This document shows positions 1 through 9,688 of a stretch of 64,000 nt of DNA, piece after piece. The DNA is from Chryseobacterium indologenes (GTDB taxonomy: Bacteria; Bacteroidota; Bacteroidia; Flavobacteriales; Weeksellaceae): positions 2,294,001 through 2,358,000 of the forward strand of contig NZ_CP074372.1 in NCBI RefSeq assembly GCF_018362995.1, read 5' to 3'. The translations under genes were made by a program, and so were the position numbers. Positions within the stretch are counted from its first letter, which is position 1; the number at the start of each line of letters is the position of its first letter. The notes beneath the pieces were generated by a model. The model was not told where the DNA came from, searched no databases, and saw only the letters and a program-made list of their open reading frames with translations.

Positions 1-295
1 TTGCATATACTGCATCGTAACCGTCTTTTCCTTTAGCATCTTTATCTTTCCCGGTTTCTCCTGCACCGTAGTACAGAACTTCAGGTTGTATAAAGAATTG
101 GTTTGCCTTCCCTACGGGGATCAAAGCCAAAGCTCCACCTTGGAAGGCGAATCTAGGGCCAGAGGGATTGTGGGCATTTGCTACTCTTGAGTAGTTTAAA
201 CCTGCTGTAAGACCGAATCTTGTATTATTCCATTGCACCTGTGCAAAAGATAATGCGGAAAGCGTCAAAGCTGAGGCTAATAAAAGTTTTTTCAT
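1..295 (-). CDS. Outer membrane beta-barrel protein (partial, N-terminal part)
   Basis: This is the N-terminal ~98 residues of a gene that runs off the left edge of the window. It starts with an ATG at 295 and a signal peptide (MKKLLLASALTLSALSFAQ) ending in the usual flavobacterial FAQ cleavage site. The mature part begins with alternating polar and hydrophobic residues (RFGLTAGLNYSRV), then GGALALIPV and FFIQPEVLYYGAG, typical first strands of a PorT-type/OMP_b-brl outer membrane barrel. It lies 16 bp downstream of sucD on the same strand and may be cotranscribed with it. The ligand or role cannot be told from the sequence. Confidence 0.75.
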   Translation of the reverse strand, partial: MKKLLLASALTLSALSFAQVQWNNTRFGLTAGLNYSRVANAHNPSGPRFAFQGGALALIPVGKANQFFIQPEVLYYGAGETGKDKDAKGKDGYDAVYA

Positions 296-311
296 ATGAT
301 GTGGTTTTATA

Positions 312-1184
312 TTATCCTAGAATTTTTGCTACAGTAGCACCAATGTCAGCAGGAGAATCTACAACGTTGATACCGTTTTCTCTCATGATTTCCATTTTTG
401 CCTGAGCTGTATCTTCAGCACCACCTACGATAGCACCTGCGTGACCCATTGTTCTTCCTTTTGGAGCAGTTTGTCCAGCGATGAATCCTACAACCGGTTT
501 AGTAGAACCGCTTGCTTTGTACCATCTTGCAGCTTCAGCTTCAAGACCTCCACCGATTTCACCGATCATTACAACAGCTTCAGTTTCAGGATCATTAATA
601 AATAATTCTAATGCTTCTCTTGTAGTTGTTCCAATGATTGGGTCACCACCAATACCGATTGCAGTAGAAATACCGTAACCTGCTCTTACAACCTGGTCAG
701 CAGCTTCGTAAGTAAGGGTACCTGATTTTGAAACGATACCTACTTTACCTTTTTTGAAAACGAAACCTGGCATAATACCAATTTTAGCTTCTTCAGAAGT
801 AATGATTCCAGGGCAGTTTGGTCCGATTAATCTGCAGTCTCTGTCAGCAATATAAGATTTTACTTTTACCATATCAGCTACAGGAATACCTTCAGTAATA
901 CATACGATTACTTTGATACCTGCTTCAGCAGCTTCCATGATAGCATCTGCTGCAAATGCCGGTGGTACGAAAATGATACTTACGTTTGCTCCTGCTTTTT
1001 CAACAGCGTCAGCCACTGTATTAAATACCGGTTTTCCTAAGTGCTCGCTACCTCCTTTTCCTGGAGTAACACCACCTACTACATTTGTTCCGTATTCAAT
1101 CATCTGACCAGCGTGGAAAGTTCCTTCGTTCCCTGTAAATCCTTGTACAATTACTTTAGAATCTTTGTTTACTAAAATTGACAT
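312..1184 (-). CDS. sucD: Succinyl-CoA ligase (ADP/GDP-forming) subunit alpha
   Basis: A 290-residue protein with the full length of the SucD family. It is the CoA-binding, phosphohistidine-bearing subunit of the TCA-cycle enzyme that turns succinyl-CoA into succinate with formation of a nucleoside triphosphate. Visible signs are the N-terminal Rossmann CoA-binding motif ([15 protein letters not shown]), the central IGPNCPGII stretch, [11 protein letters not shown], and the active-site histidine in [10 protein letters not shown] (about His248). The start [10 protein letters not shown] is standard. No sucC lies beside it, so the beta subunit must be encoded elsewhere. A -7 promoter element (TAAATTTG) lies 43 bp upstream, suggesting transcription separate from the LpxD-like gene before it. 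Confidence 0.97.
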   Translation of the reverse strand: MSILVNKDSKVIVQGFTGNEGTFHAGQMIEYGTNVVGGVTPGKGGSEHLGKPVFNTVADAVEKAGANVSIIFVPPAFAADAIMEAAEAGIKVIVCITEGIPVADMVKVKSYIADRDCRLIGPNCPGIITSEEAKIGIMPGFVFKKGKVGIVSKSGTLTYEAADQVVRAGYGISTAIGIGGDPIIGTTTREALELFINDPETEAVVMIGEIGGGLEAEAARWYKASGSTKPVVGFIAGQTAPKGRTMGHAGAIVGGAEDTAQAKMEIMRENGINVVDSPADIGATVAKILG

Positions 1185-1226
1185 TTTATTGTTGTTTTAA
1201 TTTATTTATTATTTTATTAATGCTCA

Positions 1227-1234
1227 CAAATTTA
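1227..1234 (-). promoter_or_regulatory. Putative -7 promoter element of sucD
   Basis: The minus strand reads TAAATTTG, matching the Bacteroidota -7 consensus TAnnTTTG, 43 bp before the sucD start codon. No TTG-type -33 element is seen at the usual distance, so support rests on the -7 element alone. Confidence 0.45.
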
Positions 1235-1274
1235 CTTAAATTTCTTTGATTTTGGATAAAACCTTTGGAATAGT

Positions 1275-2177
1275 TTATTTGAGATTTCTCAGCTTTACTT
1301 CTTTTTTCAGATAAGTCTTGAAATCTTCTGCAAACATCCCAATATAGGTACCTTTTTCAAGATCCCTGTTTACTCCTGTTTTCCCCAAAAGTACAGATCC
1401 TGACTCAATTTTGTTTCCGGAAGCAATTCCTACCTGTCCCCATAATGTTACCTCATCTCCGATGATGCAGCATCCTGCAATTCCTACCTGAGACGCAATA
1501 AGGCATTTTTTCCCGATAACAGTATCATGTCCTATCTGAATCTGATTATCCAAAACAGAACCTTCTCCAATGATGGTAGAATCCGTAACACCTCTGTCAA
1601 TGGTACACCCGTTTCCGATCTCTACATTGTTTTCAATGATCACATTTCCTACCGAAATCAGACGGTCAAAGTTTCCGTTTAATTTTCTGTAATAAAAAGC
1701 GTCACCTCCTAAAACAGTGTTAGACTGAATAACCACATTATCTCCGATTTCCGTGCGGTCACCGATCACTACATTTGGAAAAATAAGGGTATTTTTTCCG
1801 ATTTTCACATTGTTTCCGATTACTGCGGAAGAGTGAATTTTTGTACCCTCTCCTATTTCCACATCATGGAGTTCTTCTGTGAAATTATATATTCTGGTAA
1901 AATGAGTATTGATTTTATTAAAATCTCTGAAAGGATCATCAGAAACCAAAAGTGCTTTGCCTTCCGGGCACTCCACTTCTTTATCAATTAAAATAATAGT
2001 CGCTGCAGAGTTTAATGCTTTATCATAATATTTGGGGTGATTCACAAAAACGATATCACCAGGTTTTACCATGTGAATTTCATTGGTTCCCAATACTTCA
2101 AAGTCTTCCGGGCCAACAAATGCTGAGCCTATTAAATCTGCAATCGTTTTAAGCTTTTGCGGAGAATGGAATCTCAT
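1275..2177 (-). CDS. LpxD-like acyltransferase (second LpxD paralogue)
   Basis: A 300-residue left-handed beta-helix acyltransferase of the LpxD family (UDP-3-O-acylglucosamine N-acyltransferase). It has an N-terminal uridine-binding-like domain of ~100 residues and then many hexapeptide repeats ([20 protein letters not shown]). The probable catalytic histidine is kept in [11 protein letters not shown]. It is shorter than the canonical LpxD at 5347-6378 (343 residues), and where that protein has GGDGFGF this one has GGDAFYYR, so acyl chain or sugar substrate may differ. It lies 70 bp downstream of efp, in a lipid A operon. Family membership is clear; the exact substrate is not. Confidence 0.8.
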   Translation of the reverse strand: MRFHSPQKLKTIADLIGSAFVGPEDFEVLGTNEIHMVKPGDIVFVNHPKYYDKALNSAATIILIDKEVECPEGKALLVSDDPFRDFNKINTHFTRIYNFTEELHDVEIGEGTKIHSSAVIGNNVKIGKNTLIFPNVVIGDRTEIGDNVVIQSNTVLGGDAFYYRKLNGNFDRLISVGNVIIENNVEIGNGCTIDRGVTDSTIIGEGSVLDNQIQIGHDTVIGKKCLIASQVGIAGCCIIGDEVTLWGQVGIASGNKIESGSVLLGKTGVNRDLEKGTYIGMFAEDFKTYLKKEVKLRNLK

Positions 2178-2247
2178 AACAATAGATTTTCTTATAAAAC
2201 AAAATTCGGAGTGCTAGTGCAAACCGAATTTATGTAAATTTTATTTA

Positions 2248-2811
2248 TTATTTCACTCTTTCTAAGTAGCTACCGTCTTCAGTGCTTACTTTAATTTTGT
2301 CTCCCGGCTCAATGAACAAAGGAACCATTACTCTTGCTCCTGTTTCAACGATTGCGTTTTTAAGAGCGTTAGTTGCAGTGTTTCCTTTTACACCCGGATC
2401 AGCTTCAATCACATCCAGGTATACTGACTGTGGAAGTTCAGCAGAAAGCGGAGTCTCATCAGCTTCTTTCAAAATGATTGTTACTTCTTCACCAGCTTTC
2501 ATAAACTGAGCGTTTTCAATCATTTCTTTATTGATATATAATTGAGAGAAGTCATCATTGTTCATGAAGTGGAATCCGTTCTCATCATCATACAGATACT
2601 GGAACTTTCTTGTGATTACTTTTACTTCATCAATTTTGTGTCCTGCAGAGAAAGTATTATCAATTACTTTACCGTTAGTCACTGACTTTAATTTTGTTCT
2701 TACGAAAGCAGGACCTTTTCCTGGTTTTACGTGAAGAAACTCAATTACTTTAAAAATATCATTGCTATATTCGATGCACAGCCCTTTTCTGATATCGTTA
2801 CTTGTTGCCAT
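2248..2811 (-). CDS. efp: Elongation factor P
   Basis: A 187-residue protein of standard EF-P length. It binds the ribosome between the P and E sites and relieves stalling at polyproline stretches. The N-terminal KOW-like domain carries the modification loop VKPGKGPAF, whose lysine (about Lys32) is the residue modified in many bacteria; here the loop is of the lysine type, but no modification gene such as epmA is in the window. The C-terminal OB domains end in GDKIKVSTEDGSYLERVK, the usual terminal motif. It sits 15 bp after a small secreted-protein gene in the lipid A operon, an arrangement common in this group. Confidence 0.97.
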   Translation of the reverse strand: MATSNDIRKGLCIEYSNDIFKVIEFLHVKPGKGPAFVRTKLKSVTNGKVIDNTFSAGHKIDEVKVITRKFQYLYDDENGFHFMNNDDFSQLYINKEMIENAQFMKAGEEVTIILKEADETPLSAELPQSVYLDVIEADPGVKGNTATNALKNAIVETGARVMVPLFIEPGDKIKVSTEDGSYLERVK

Positions 2812-2826
2812 TAATTATATAAATAT

Positions 2827-3138
2827 TTATTTTCTTTTTTTAATTTCAATACCTTGTCCTTGAGGCATCATTCTGTTAAATATATTATTATTGAATGTAT
2901 TTACATTGTTATTCAATCTGTGTACATTCATTTGAATATCAGATTTATACTGATCAGCTGTTCCTAAAATTGAGCTTCCGGTATTTTTCTGTTTCAGAAT
3001 ACCATTTAAGTTATTCTTGGCAATACTATCATTAGATACTTCAGAAATTTTTCTTTCAATCGTAAAAGGCTTTTCCTTTTGCTGTCCAAACAAAAAAGAT
3101 GTCGCTGAAAGTGCTGTAAGTATGATTAAATGTTTCAT
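2827..3138 (-). CDS. Small secreted protein of unknown function
   Basis: A 103-residue protein with a signal peptide (MKHLIILTALSATSFLFGQ) ending in an FGQ cleavage site. The mature part is polar and rich in Asn, Lys and Gln, with no cysteines and no recognisable domain; the tail is strongly basic (EIKKRK). It lies between lpxA (23 bp away) and efp (15 bp away) on the same strand, so it is probably cotranscribed with the lipid A genes. I do not recognise the family. The reading frame is supported by the tight operon spacing and the good signal peptide rather than by homology. Confidence 0.65.
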   Translation of the reverse strand: MKHLIILTALSATSFLFGQQKEKPFTIERKISEVSNDSIAKNNLNGILKQKNTGSSILGTADQYKSDIQMNVHRLNNNVNTFNNNIFNRMMPQGQGIEIKKRK

Positions 3139-3161
3139 AATCCGATAGTATTTATGATTAA

Positions 3162-3956
3162 TTATTCTCTATCTTTTCCGGTTCCGTATCCTTTTACGAT
3201 ACCTCTAGGAGAATTTTGAATAAACTGTAAAATTTCATCTCTTTCGGCCGTTGGCAGCATTTCTTTTTCAATATGTGAAATGGCCTGAGAAACGTTCATT
3301 TTCATTTGGAATATTGCTCTGTAGATTTTCTGGATTTCAAAGATTTTCTCATTGGTAAATCCTCTTCTTCTTAAACCGACAGAATTGATACCAGCATAAG
3401 ACATTGGCTCTCTTGCAACTTTTACGTAAGGCGGGATATCTTTTCTTACCAAAGTACCCCCGGAAATCATCACATGCTTTCCGATTTTACCAAATTGGTG
3501 CACAGCAGATAAACCTCCCATTACAGTGTAATCTCCTATTTCCACATGTCCTGCAATACCACAGCCGTTTACAATGATAACGTGATCTCCGATAACACAG
3601 TCATGAGCAATGTGTGAAGTGGCCATAATAAGACAGTTAGCACCTATCTTGGTAAATCCCAGAGCTTTTGTACCTCTGTTTACTGTAACACATTCTCTGA
3701 TTGTTGTATCATCACCAATTATTACCTGGGTATCTTCACCATCAAATTTAAGATCCTGAGGGATTGCAGAGATTACCGTTCCAGGAAAGATCCTGCAGTT
3801 TTTCCCTATCCTTGCTCCATCCATGATGGTTACATTAGGACCAATCCAGGTTCCTTCTCCAATTTCTACATCCCCTGCAATGGTAGTAAAAGGTTCTACG
3901 ATTACATTTTTGCTGATTTTCGCGCGTTTATCTACGGCTGCTAATTGATGAATCAT
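3162..3956 (-). CDS. lpxA: UDP-N-acetylglucosamine O-acyltransferase
   Basis: A 264-residue protein, the usual LpxA length. It transfers a 3-hydroxyacyl chain from acyl carrier protein to the 3-OH of UDP-GlcNAc, the first step of lipid A synthesis, in the cytosol. It shows continuous hexapeptide repeats (IGEGTWIGPNVTI) forming a left-handed beta-helix, the ECVTVNRGT segment, and the catalytic histidine in SHIAHDC (about His118). The C-terminal helical domain contains GLRRRGF, typical of LpxA. Its ATG directly follows the TAA of lpxC/fabZ (TAAATG), a sign of tight co-expression. Confidence 0.96.
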   Translation of the reverse strand: MIHQLAAVDKRAKISKNVIVEPFTTIAGDVEIGEGTWIGPNVTIMDGARIGKNCRIFPGTVISAIPQDLKFDGEDTQVIIGDDTTIRECVTVNRGTKALGFTKIGANCLIMATSHIAHDCVIGDHVIIVNGCGIAGHVEIGDYTVMGGLSAVHQFGKIGKHVMISGGTLVRKDIPPYVKVAREPMSYAGINSVGLRRRGFTNEKIFEIQKIYRAIFQMKMNVSQAISHIEKEMLPTAERDEILQFIQNSPRGIVKGYGTGKDRE

Positions 3957-5354
3957 TTAATCAACTTTATTTTTTGCAACTTGAGCCATAAGCTCTGCTT
4001 CTACTGCTACTGTATCTCCTACGTATCCATACCCCTGCATATGAACAATTCCTCTTCTGATAGGCTCTATCAATTCAATCTTGAAGATAAGTGTATCTCC
4101 AGGAATTACTTTTCTTTTAAATTTCACCTTATCTATTTTGATGAAATAAGTAGAATAGTTCTCAGGATCCGGAACGCTTGCCAGTACCAGAATACCTCCT
4201 GTCTGTGCTAATGCTTCTACCTGAAGTACTCCAGGCATTACAGGTTCTTTAGGGAAGTGCCCAACGAAGAATGGTTCGTTCATTGTCACATTTTTCAACC
4301 CTACCACGTGAGAGTCTGAAAGTTCAAGAACTTTGTCGATCAATAAGAACGGAGGTCTGTGAGGCATAAGCTTCATAATTCCGTTAATATCGAATACGGG
4401 TTCTTTTGTCAGGTCAAAATCCGGAACGTTTTTCTTTTTCTGCAATTTCCACTGGCGGTTCAGTTTTTTCGCAAACTGGGTATTCACATAGTGTCCCGGT
4501 TTGTTGGCAATAACTTTACCTTTTATTTTCACCCCTGCCAAAGCAAGATCACCAATTACATCTAATAATTTGTGTCTCGCCGCCTCGTTAGGATAGTTTA
4601 AATTAAGATTGTCAAGAATACCGTTTGGTCTGATAGATACATTATCTTTTCCAAAGGCTTTCTTTAGTTTTTCTGTAGTTTCAGGAGTAAGATCTTTATC
4701 TACATATACAATAGCATTGGAAATATCTCCACCTTTGATCAAACCGTGATCTAAAAGCATTTCCAATTCATGCAGGAAGCTGAATGTTCTTGCTGATGAG
4801 ATTTCGTCTTTAAATTCTGAAATATTTTTAAGAGTGGCGTTCTGAGTCCCTAATACTTTAGTTCCAAAATCTACCATTGTTGTTACTTCGTAAGTATCTG
4901 AAGGAATGATTGTGATTTCCGAACCGGTAGCCGGATCACTGTAGGTAAGAACTTCTTTTACAACCAGATATTCTCTTGCTACACCCTGTTCTGCAACACC
5001 AACGCTTTCAATAGCTTCAACAAAGAATTTTGAAGATCCGTCAAGAATAGGTGGTTCAGAGGCATCCATTTCTAAGATTGCGTTATCAATATCACAACCT
5101 ACAAGAGCTGCCAAAAGGTGTTCGCACGTGGTAATTTTTACCCCTAATTTTTCTAATGTAGTTCCTCTTTCTGTTGCTACAACATAATTTACATCTGCTT
5201 CTACCTGAGGATGTCCCTCTAAGTCGGTTCTTACAAATACAAAACCTGTATTTTCTTTAGCAGGTTTAATGGTAAGTTTTACTTCTCTACCCGTATGAAG
5301 ACCAATTCCAGAAAGAGTTATCTCTTGCTGAAGTGTTTTTTGCATATCACTCAT
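3957..5354 (-). CDS. lpxC/fabZ: Bifunctional LpxC deacetylase / FabZ dehydratase
   Basis: A fusion of two enzymes, normal for Bacteroidota. Residues 1-~310 are LpxC, the zinc-dependent UDP-3-O-acyl-GlcNAc deacetylase that commits to lipid A; ligands are His79 (TCEHLLAAL) and His261 and Asp265 (HKLLDVIGD). Residues ~320-465 are FabZ, the 3-hydroxyacyl-ACP dehydratase, with [22 protein letters not shown] (His366) and Glu380 (QVEALAQ). I chose the ATG at 5354 ([10 protein letters not shown]) over an upstream in-frame TTG at 5381, because it overlaps the lpxD stop by only 8 nt (ATGAGTGA). The fusion ties phospholipid and lipid A acyl supply to one transcript. Confidence 0.96.
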   Translation of the reverse strand: MSDMQKTLQQEITLSGIGLHTGREVKLTIKPAKENTGFVFVRTDLEGHPQVEADVNYVVATERGTTLEKLGVKITTCEHLLAALVGCDIDNAILEMDASEPPILDGSSKFFVEAIESVGVAEQGVAREYLVVKEVLTYSDPATGSEITIIPSDTYEVTTMVDFGTKVLGTQNATLKNISEFKDEISSARTFSFLHELEMLLDHGLIKGGDISNAIVYVDKDLTPETTEKLKKAFGKDNVSIRPNGILDNLNLNYPNEAARHKLLDVIGDLALAGVKIKGKVIANKPGHYVNTQFAKKLNRQWKLQKKKNVPDFDLTKEPVFDINGIMKLMPHRPPFLLIDKVLELSDSHVVGLKNVTMNEPFFVGHFPKEPVMPGVLQVEALAQTGGILVLASVPDPENYSTYFIKIDKVKFKRKVIPGDTLIFKIELIEPIRRGIVHMQGYGYVGDTVAVEAELMAQVAKNKVD

Positions 5355-6378
5355 TAGTATTATCTTTTGAGTTATTCTCAAGATTATTTATTCTATTTAC
5401 TATTCCAGGAAGATTCCTGAAATGAACATAACTCCTCAAATAGTCATTATAACTGATGGCTGGTGAGCCATACAATGTTTCTCTGTCATTAACGCTGGAA
5501 TTCACACCACTCTGGGCCTGAATCTTCACCTGATTTCCTATTTTGATATGTCCTACGACACCTACCTGTCCCCCAATCTGGTTCCAGTCACCAATAGTAG
5601 TAGAACCTGCAATTCCTGCTTGTGCTGCAATCACATTATTCTGACCTATTTTCACATTGTGGGCAATCTGAATCAGGTTATCAATTTTGGTTCCTTTTCC
5701 TATAATGGTAGAGCCTATTGTTGCTCTGTCTATACTACAGTTTGAGCCGATCTCAACATCGTCTTCAATAATTACATTTCCAAGCTGTGGTATTTTTTTG
5801 AAACCTTCGGCAGTTGGCTGGAAACCAAAACCGTCACCTCCAATTACCGTATTGGAATGAATCACACAGTTATCCCCAATAATACAATAGTCGTAAATTC
5901 TGGCACCACTGTCTATCTTACAGTTTTTACCAATTTTCACTCCTTTTCCTATATATACATGCGGATAGATCTGTGCCCCCTCCCCGATTTTAGCTTTCTC
6001 GGAAACATAAGTAAATGCTCCGATATAGGCTTTATCTCCTATGACAGCCGTATCGTGAATGGAAGAACCATTTTCAATACCTTCTTTTCTTCCCTGCATT
6101 TCCTGGTATAAATTCATCAGGATCTGAAAAGAAAGATAAGCATCTTTTACAACGATTAAGGTAGGGTTATAACTATTTTTCTCCAGAAGTTTTTCCGAAA
6201 TGATGATAACAGAGCATCGTGAGGTATCCAAGAAATGAGAAAATCTATCTTGTGCTATAAAAGAAAGATGTCCTGATTCCCCATTTTCAATTGGTGAAAC
6301 ACCCGTAATAAGTGCATTCTCGTCACCTATTATTTTTCCGTCAATAAAACTTGCAATTTGCGAAGCTGTAAATTCCAT
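5347..6378 (-). CDS. lpxD: UDP-3-O-(3-hydroxyacyl)glucosamine N-acyltransferase
   Basis: A 343-residue LpxD of normal length. It adds the second 3-hydroxyacyl chain at N-2 of the deacetylated UDP-glucosamine. It has an N-terminal uridine-binding domain (~1-100), a hexapeptide-repeat beta-helix with the motif GGDGFGF, the catalytic histidine in QIAHNVKIG, and a C-terminal helix. I place the start at the ATG at 6378 ([10 protein letters not shown]). The in-frame TTG at 6387 overlaps a perfect -7 promoter element and is unlikely to be used. Four co-oriented lipid A genes follow. The transcript leader would be almost absent. Confidence 0.95.
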   Translation of the reverse strand: MEFTASQIASFIDGKIIGDENALITGVSPIENGESGHLSFIAQDRFSHFLDTSRCSVIIISEKLLEKNSYNPTLIVVKDAYLSFQILMNLYQEMQGRKEGIENGSSIHDTAVIGDKAYIGAFTYVSEKAKIGEGAQIYPHVYIGKGVKIGKNCKIDSGARIYDYCIIGDNCVIHSNTVIGGDGFGFQPTAEGFKKIPQLGNVIIEDDVEIGSNCSIDRATIGSTIIGKGTKIDNLIQIAHNVKIGQNNVIAAQAGIAGSTTIGDWNQIGGQVGVVGHIKIGNQVKIQAQSGVNSSVNDRETLYGSPAISYNDYLRSYVHFRNLPGIVNRINNLENNSKDNTNE

Positions 6379-6384
6379 ATTCTG

Positions 6385-6413
6385 CAAAGATAAGAAATTC
6401 TAGAATTTGCAAA
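6385..6413 (-). promoter_or_regulatory. Promoter of the lpxD-lpxC/fabZ-lpxA operon
   Basis: The minus strand has TTTG (6410-6413), a 17-nt spacer, and TATCTTTG (6385-6392), a full match to the Bacteroidota TTTG/TAnnTTTG promoter. The element ends 6 nt before the ATG at 6378, so the mRNA would be leaderless or have a leader of only a few bases. Confidence 0.75.
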
Positions 6414-6449
6414 CATTTTTTGGTTTCAGATCGTAAATTTTAATATTAT

Positions 6450-7676
6450 TTAAGAGTCCAGCCCTGAGATATCTCTTGGAAACATAAGGATATAGCGGGT
6501 TGTCTTATTTACAATTAACTCTGATAAAAGCTGATCTTCCGACTCATGAAGCCTTGTTCTTTTACCATTTTTATGCAGTAAATAGATGGGCTGCTTCTCC
6601 GCATGATAGGGCAAAAGTTTTCTTTTTATTTCATGAACCAATTCTTTTCCATTATCAATTTTGAAAAATTCATTGGTATTTTTTATTTTTTCATCAATTA
6701 TTTCCTGGCTAAATGGATGTGATGAAATAATTGTTTTAGGTAAATTTCTCTGAATTACACATTTACACCAATAGGACAACACAAAATCATCCGCATTCTG
6801 CCATTCTTTCATTGCCTGGATCACATCATTATCATCAAGGCTGGTAAATCGTTCTATATCTTCATCCGTTGCAGCACTCTTTTCACGGTATAAAAAATAT
6901 TTCAGATTATCCGTCGCCGGAAGCTCTGTTCCCTGAGAAATAAGATATTTTGCTCTTTCAAGGATCTTAACTAAAAGAAATTCTGCTAAAGCTGACGTTT
7001 TATGATAATAGACCTGCCAGTACATGAACATTCTTGCCGTCAAAAAGTTTTCAATGGAATAAATTCCTTTTGCATCAATCACCAGTTCACCTTCTTCACA
7101 AACATTCATCATGGAAATAATTCTCTGGGTATTAATATTTCCTTCCGATACCCCGGTAAAAAAACTGTCTCTTTTCAGATAATCCAAACGGTCTACATCC
7201 AGCTGGGAAGAGATCAGTTGGTTAAAGAATTTCCTATGATATTTTCCCTGAAACATTTCGATAGCCATTGATAACTGACCATCAAACTTCTCATTCAGCT
7301 TATTCATCAGGAGTAAAGAAAGATTTTCATGATGCCAGTCGTCCATCAGCATACTTTCCAGCGCATGAGAAAACGGACCATGACCAATATCATGCATAAG
7401 AATAGCCAGCATCGCACCTTTTTCCTCTTCTTCAGAAATTTTCACCCCTTTTTGCTTCAATGTTTCCAAAGCAGTAAACATCAGGTGCATTGCTCCCAAA
7501 GCATGGTGAAATCTCGTATGAGTAGCGCCCGGAAATATCAGGTTCAAAAGTCCGGTCTGCCCGATTCTTCTTAACCTCTGAAAGTAAGGATGCTCGATGA
7601 TATCAAATAAAATTTCGTGAGGAATTTTGATAAATCCATGAACAGGATCGTTGATGATTTTTAGCTTATTCTGCAT
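6450..7676 (-). CDS. HD-domain phosphohydrolase (dGTPase/SAMHD1-like, COG1078 type)
   Basis: A protein of about 408 residues with an HD domain near the N-terminus: HTRFHHALG (His57/58), MHDIGHGPFSHALE (His95-Asp96, His99), and the downstream SSQLDVDRLDYLKRD stretch that supplies the last metal ligand. This is the pattern of the COG1078 family of metal-dependent phosphohydrolases, some of which act on nucleotides; the substrate here is unknown. The start is the ATG at 7676 (MQNKLKIIND), not the upstream in-frame TTG at 7700. It lies just upstream of lpxD with its own -7 element, a neighbourhood that is common in flavobacteria and argues for a housekeeping role. Confidence 0.85.
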   Translation of the reverse strand: MQNKLKIINDPVHGFIKIPHEILFDIIEHPYFQRLRRIGQTGLLNLIFPGATHTRFHHALGAMHLMFTALETLKQKGVKISEEEEKGAMLAILMHDIGHGPFSHALESMLMDDWHHENLSLLLMNKLNEKFDGQLSMAIEMFQGKYHRKFFNQLISSQLDVDRLDYLKRDSFFTGVSEGNINTQRIISMMNVCEEGELVIDAKGIYSIENFLTARMFMYWQVYYHKTSALAEFLLVKILERAKYLISQGTELPATDNLKYFLYREKSAATDEDIERFTSLDDNDVIQAMKEWQNADDFVLSYWCKCVIQRNLPKTIISSHPFSQEIIDEKIKNTNEFFKIDNGKELVHEIKRKLLPYHAEKQPIYLLHKNGKRTRLHESEDQLLSELIVNKTTRYILMFPRDISGLDS

Positions 7677-7697
7677 TGAAACGTCAATATTAGTAAA

Positions 7698-7705
7698 CAA
7701 AGTTA
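7698..7705 (-). promoter_or_regulatory. Putative -7 promoter element of the HD hydrolase gene
   Basis: The minus strand reads TAACTTTG (TAnnTTTG consensus), 21 bp before the ATG at 7676. No clear -33 TTG is present at the expected distance. Confidence 0.5.
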
Positions 7706-7861
7706 GGCATTTTAAAATTTAGGCTTTTATTAAATTACTATTAAAACATAAGGCTTAAAAACTGATATCATTCATATTTTTCACAAATAACACTTTCTTA
7801 ATATCATTGGAAAATCTCTCCGACTCATTTTTATTTTAAATTCATATTTTTTTGAAAACCT

Positions 7862-7893
7862 TTTGCCGTTGTTGTTACAAAGGACTACCTTTG
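7862..7893 (+). promoter_or_regulatory. Promoter of the S41 peptidase gene
   Basis: TTTG (7862-7865), a 20-nt spacer and TACCTTTG (7886-7893) match the Bacteroidota promoter consensus. The start codon follows at 7916, giving a leader of about 15-20 nt. Confidence 0.65.
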
Positions 7894-7915
7894 AGAGAAA
7901 ACACGATAACCCTTA

Positions 7916-9556
7916 ATGAGAAAGTATTCTCTTTTCCTTTTATTACTTTTAAGTTTAAATTTTTCCGCACAGATCATCACTGAGACACAAAAGCTGGAAT
8001 CCCTCTGCAGAATATGGGGATTTTTAAAATATTACCATCCTCATGTAGCAAAAGGAAATCTGAACTGGAATCAACAGCTTTTTCAGAAGATTGATGAGCT
8101 TGAATCTATCAATGACAAAGAGGCGTTGAATAATTTTTACACTGAATGGATCAAAAGTCTCGGAGAAGTTTCCCCTTGTAAAGAATGCTCGGCAAAGGAT
8201 AATAAAGTGTATTTTCTTAAAAATTTTGATCTGAGCTGGATCGACAACCGTCAAATTTTCTCCAGAGATCTTTCTCAAAAGCTTCGTTACATTGAAAACA
8301 ACCGGAATCTGGGAGATAATCATTATTTCGGGAAAGGCGGAAGGAAAATATATTTCAGAAATGAAAAGTCCTACGGTTCAAGATTCACTTCAAGAAACAT
8401 CAGTCTTCTGGAGTTATTCAGATATTGGAATTATGTAGAATATTTTTTTCCTTATAAGTATGAAACTGATCAGAACTGGAATGATGTCCTTACAGAAATG
8501 ATTCCCAAATTTCTTATGATTGATACTGATGAAAATTATCATTTAACATTGGCAGAGCTGGTTACCAAAACAGATGATTCCCATGCCTATCTTTCATCAA
8601 AGGAAATTCAGCTGCATCAATATGGAAACCGAAGAGTGCCAATAGAGTATTCTTATGCAGAAGGAAAACTTGTGATTACTAAGATCAATGCTACAAAATT
8701 CAGGGATAAAAGTCAGCTTCATACAGGAGATGTTATTTATGATGTTGAAGGTAAAACGATTCCGCAAATCGTCAACAGCTTTGGAAAATATATTCCAGCC
8801 TCTAATTCCTGGGGTAAATTCAACAAAGCAAAAAACAAACTTCTGTTCAGCAATAAGGATTCTATTTCTGTAAAAATTGAGAGAGAAGGACAAAACCTGG
8901 AAATCAAAACCAGAACGTATTTTGCCAAAGATATTATTCATGAAAAAAATAAAGCTCCCCGGAAGTGGAAATTCATGGATAAGGAAAAGAAAATCGGGTA
9001 TGTTGATATGGGGATGATAGAAAAAGATGATCTGAATGAAATGTATAACAGTTTAAAATCTTCAAAATCTATTATCTTTGATCTTAGAAATTATCCAAAG
9101 CAAACGATCATCCCTTTAAGCTATCTTTTGCTTCCTGTGCCGTCCGTTTATTATCAGTTTACTTTTCCTGATCCTTCTTATCCCGGTAAATTTTACAGCA
9201 GAAAAATTGTTACCGGCAGAAAAAATCCTGAATACTATAAAGGAAATGTAATCGTTTTAGTAGATGAGAATACGCAAAGCCAGGCAGAGACCACCACAAT
9301 GATGTTCAAGCAGCATCCGAAGGCTAAAATTATCGGAAGTAATACTTCAGGAGCCAACGGTGATGTGATTATGTTTAAAATTGCCGATCTTGATACCCGG
9401 TTTACAGGACTTGGTGCTTATTATCCCGATGGAAGGGAAACTCAGAGAATAGGCATTACTCCCGACATCCTTGTAAAACCGACTGTTGAGGGCCTCAAAA
9501 ACGGAAAAGATGAAATTCTGGAAAGGGCTTTGGTATATATAAAAAATACGGATTGA
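7916..9556 (+). CDS. S41 family peptidase (C-terminal-processing/tricorn type), secreted
   Basis: A 546-residue protein with a signal peptide (MRKYSLFLLLLLSLNFSAQ). An N-terminal helical region contains repeated YW/YHP-type segments (LKYYHPHV, RYWNYVEYFFPYKY) seen in Bacteroidota S41 proteins. Then come TKTDDSHAYL, a PDZ-like part (HTGDVIYDVEGKTIPQI, ~260-330), and the S41 core, with FDLRNYPK followed by VDENTQSQAETTTMMFK, which holds the likely nucleophile serine, and ITPDILVKPT near the end. It probably cleaves peptides in the periplasm or at the cell surface; the substrate is unknown. It has its own promoter and stands as a single gene before porX. Confidence 0.85.
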   Translation: MRKYSLFLLLLLSLNFSAQIITETQKLESLCRIWGFLKYYHPHVAKGNLNWNQQLFQKIDELESINDKEALNNFYTEWIKSLGEVSPCKECSAKDNKVYFLKNFDLSWIDNRQIFSRDLSQKLRYIENNRNLGDNHYFGKGGRKIYFRNEKSYGSRFTSRNISLLELFRYWNYVEYFFPYKYETDQNWNDVLTEMIPKFLMIDTDENYHLTLAELVTKTDDSHAYLSSKEIQLHQYGNRRVPIEYSYAEGKLVITKINATKFRDKSQLHTGDVIYDVEGKTIPQIVNSFGKYIPASNSWGKFNKAKNKLLFSNKDSISVKIEREGQNLEIKTRTYFAKDIIHEKNKAPRKWKFMDKEKKIGYVDMGMIEKDDLNEMYNSLKSSKSIIFDLRNYPKQTIIPLSYLLLPVPSVYYQFTFPDPSYPGKFYSRKIVTGRKNPEYYKGNVIVLVDENTQSQAETTTMMFKQHPKAKIIGSNTSGANGDVIMFKIADLDTRFTGLGAYYPDGRETQRIGITPDILVKPTVEGLKNGKDEILERALVYIKNTD

Positions 9557-9688
9557 ATGAAACAAAAAAGTGAAATATCAAACGGTATTTTCATTTAACT
9601 AATATTTAACTTTTAATCTTTCTATTTTGTGAGAATTTAGAAGGATTTGGTCAACATTTTGATAGAATAACCACGTAAAAAATAAATT

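Noticed and set aside
6450..7676. HD hydrolase as a phage-defence dNTPase
   Set aside because: It lies in a conserved lipid A neighbourhood with no defence genes; a housekeeping role is more likely, though the substrate is unknown.
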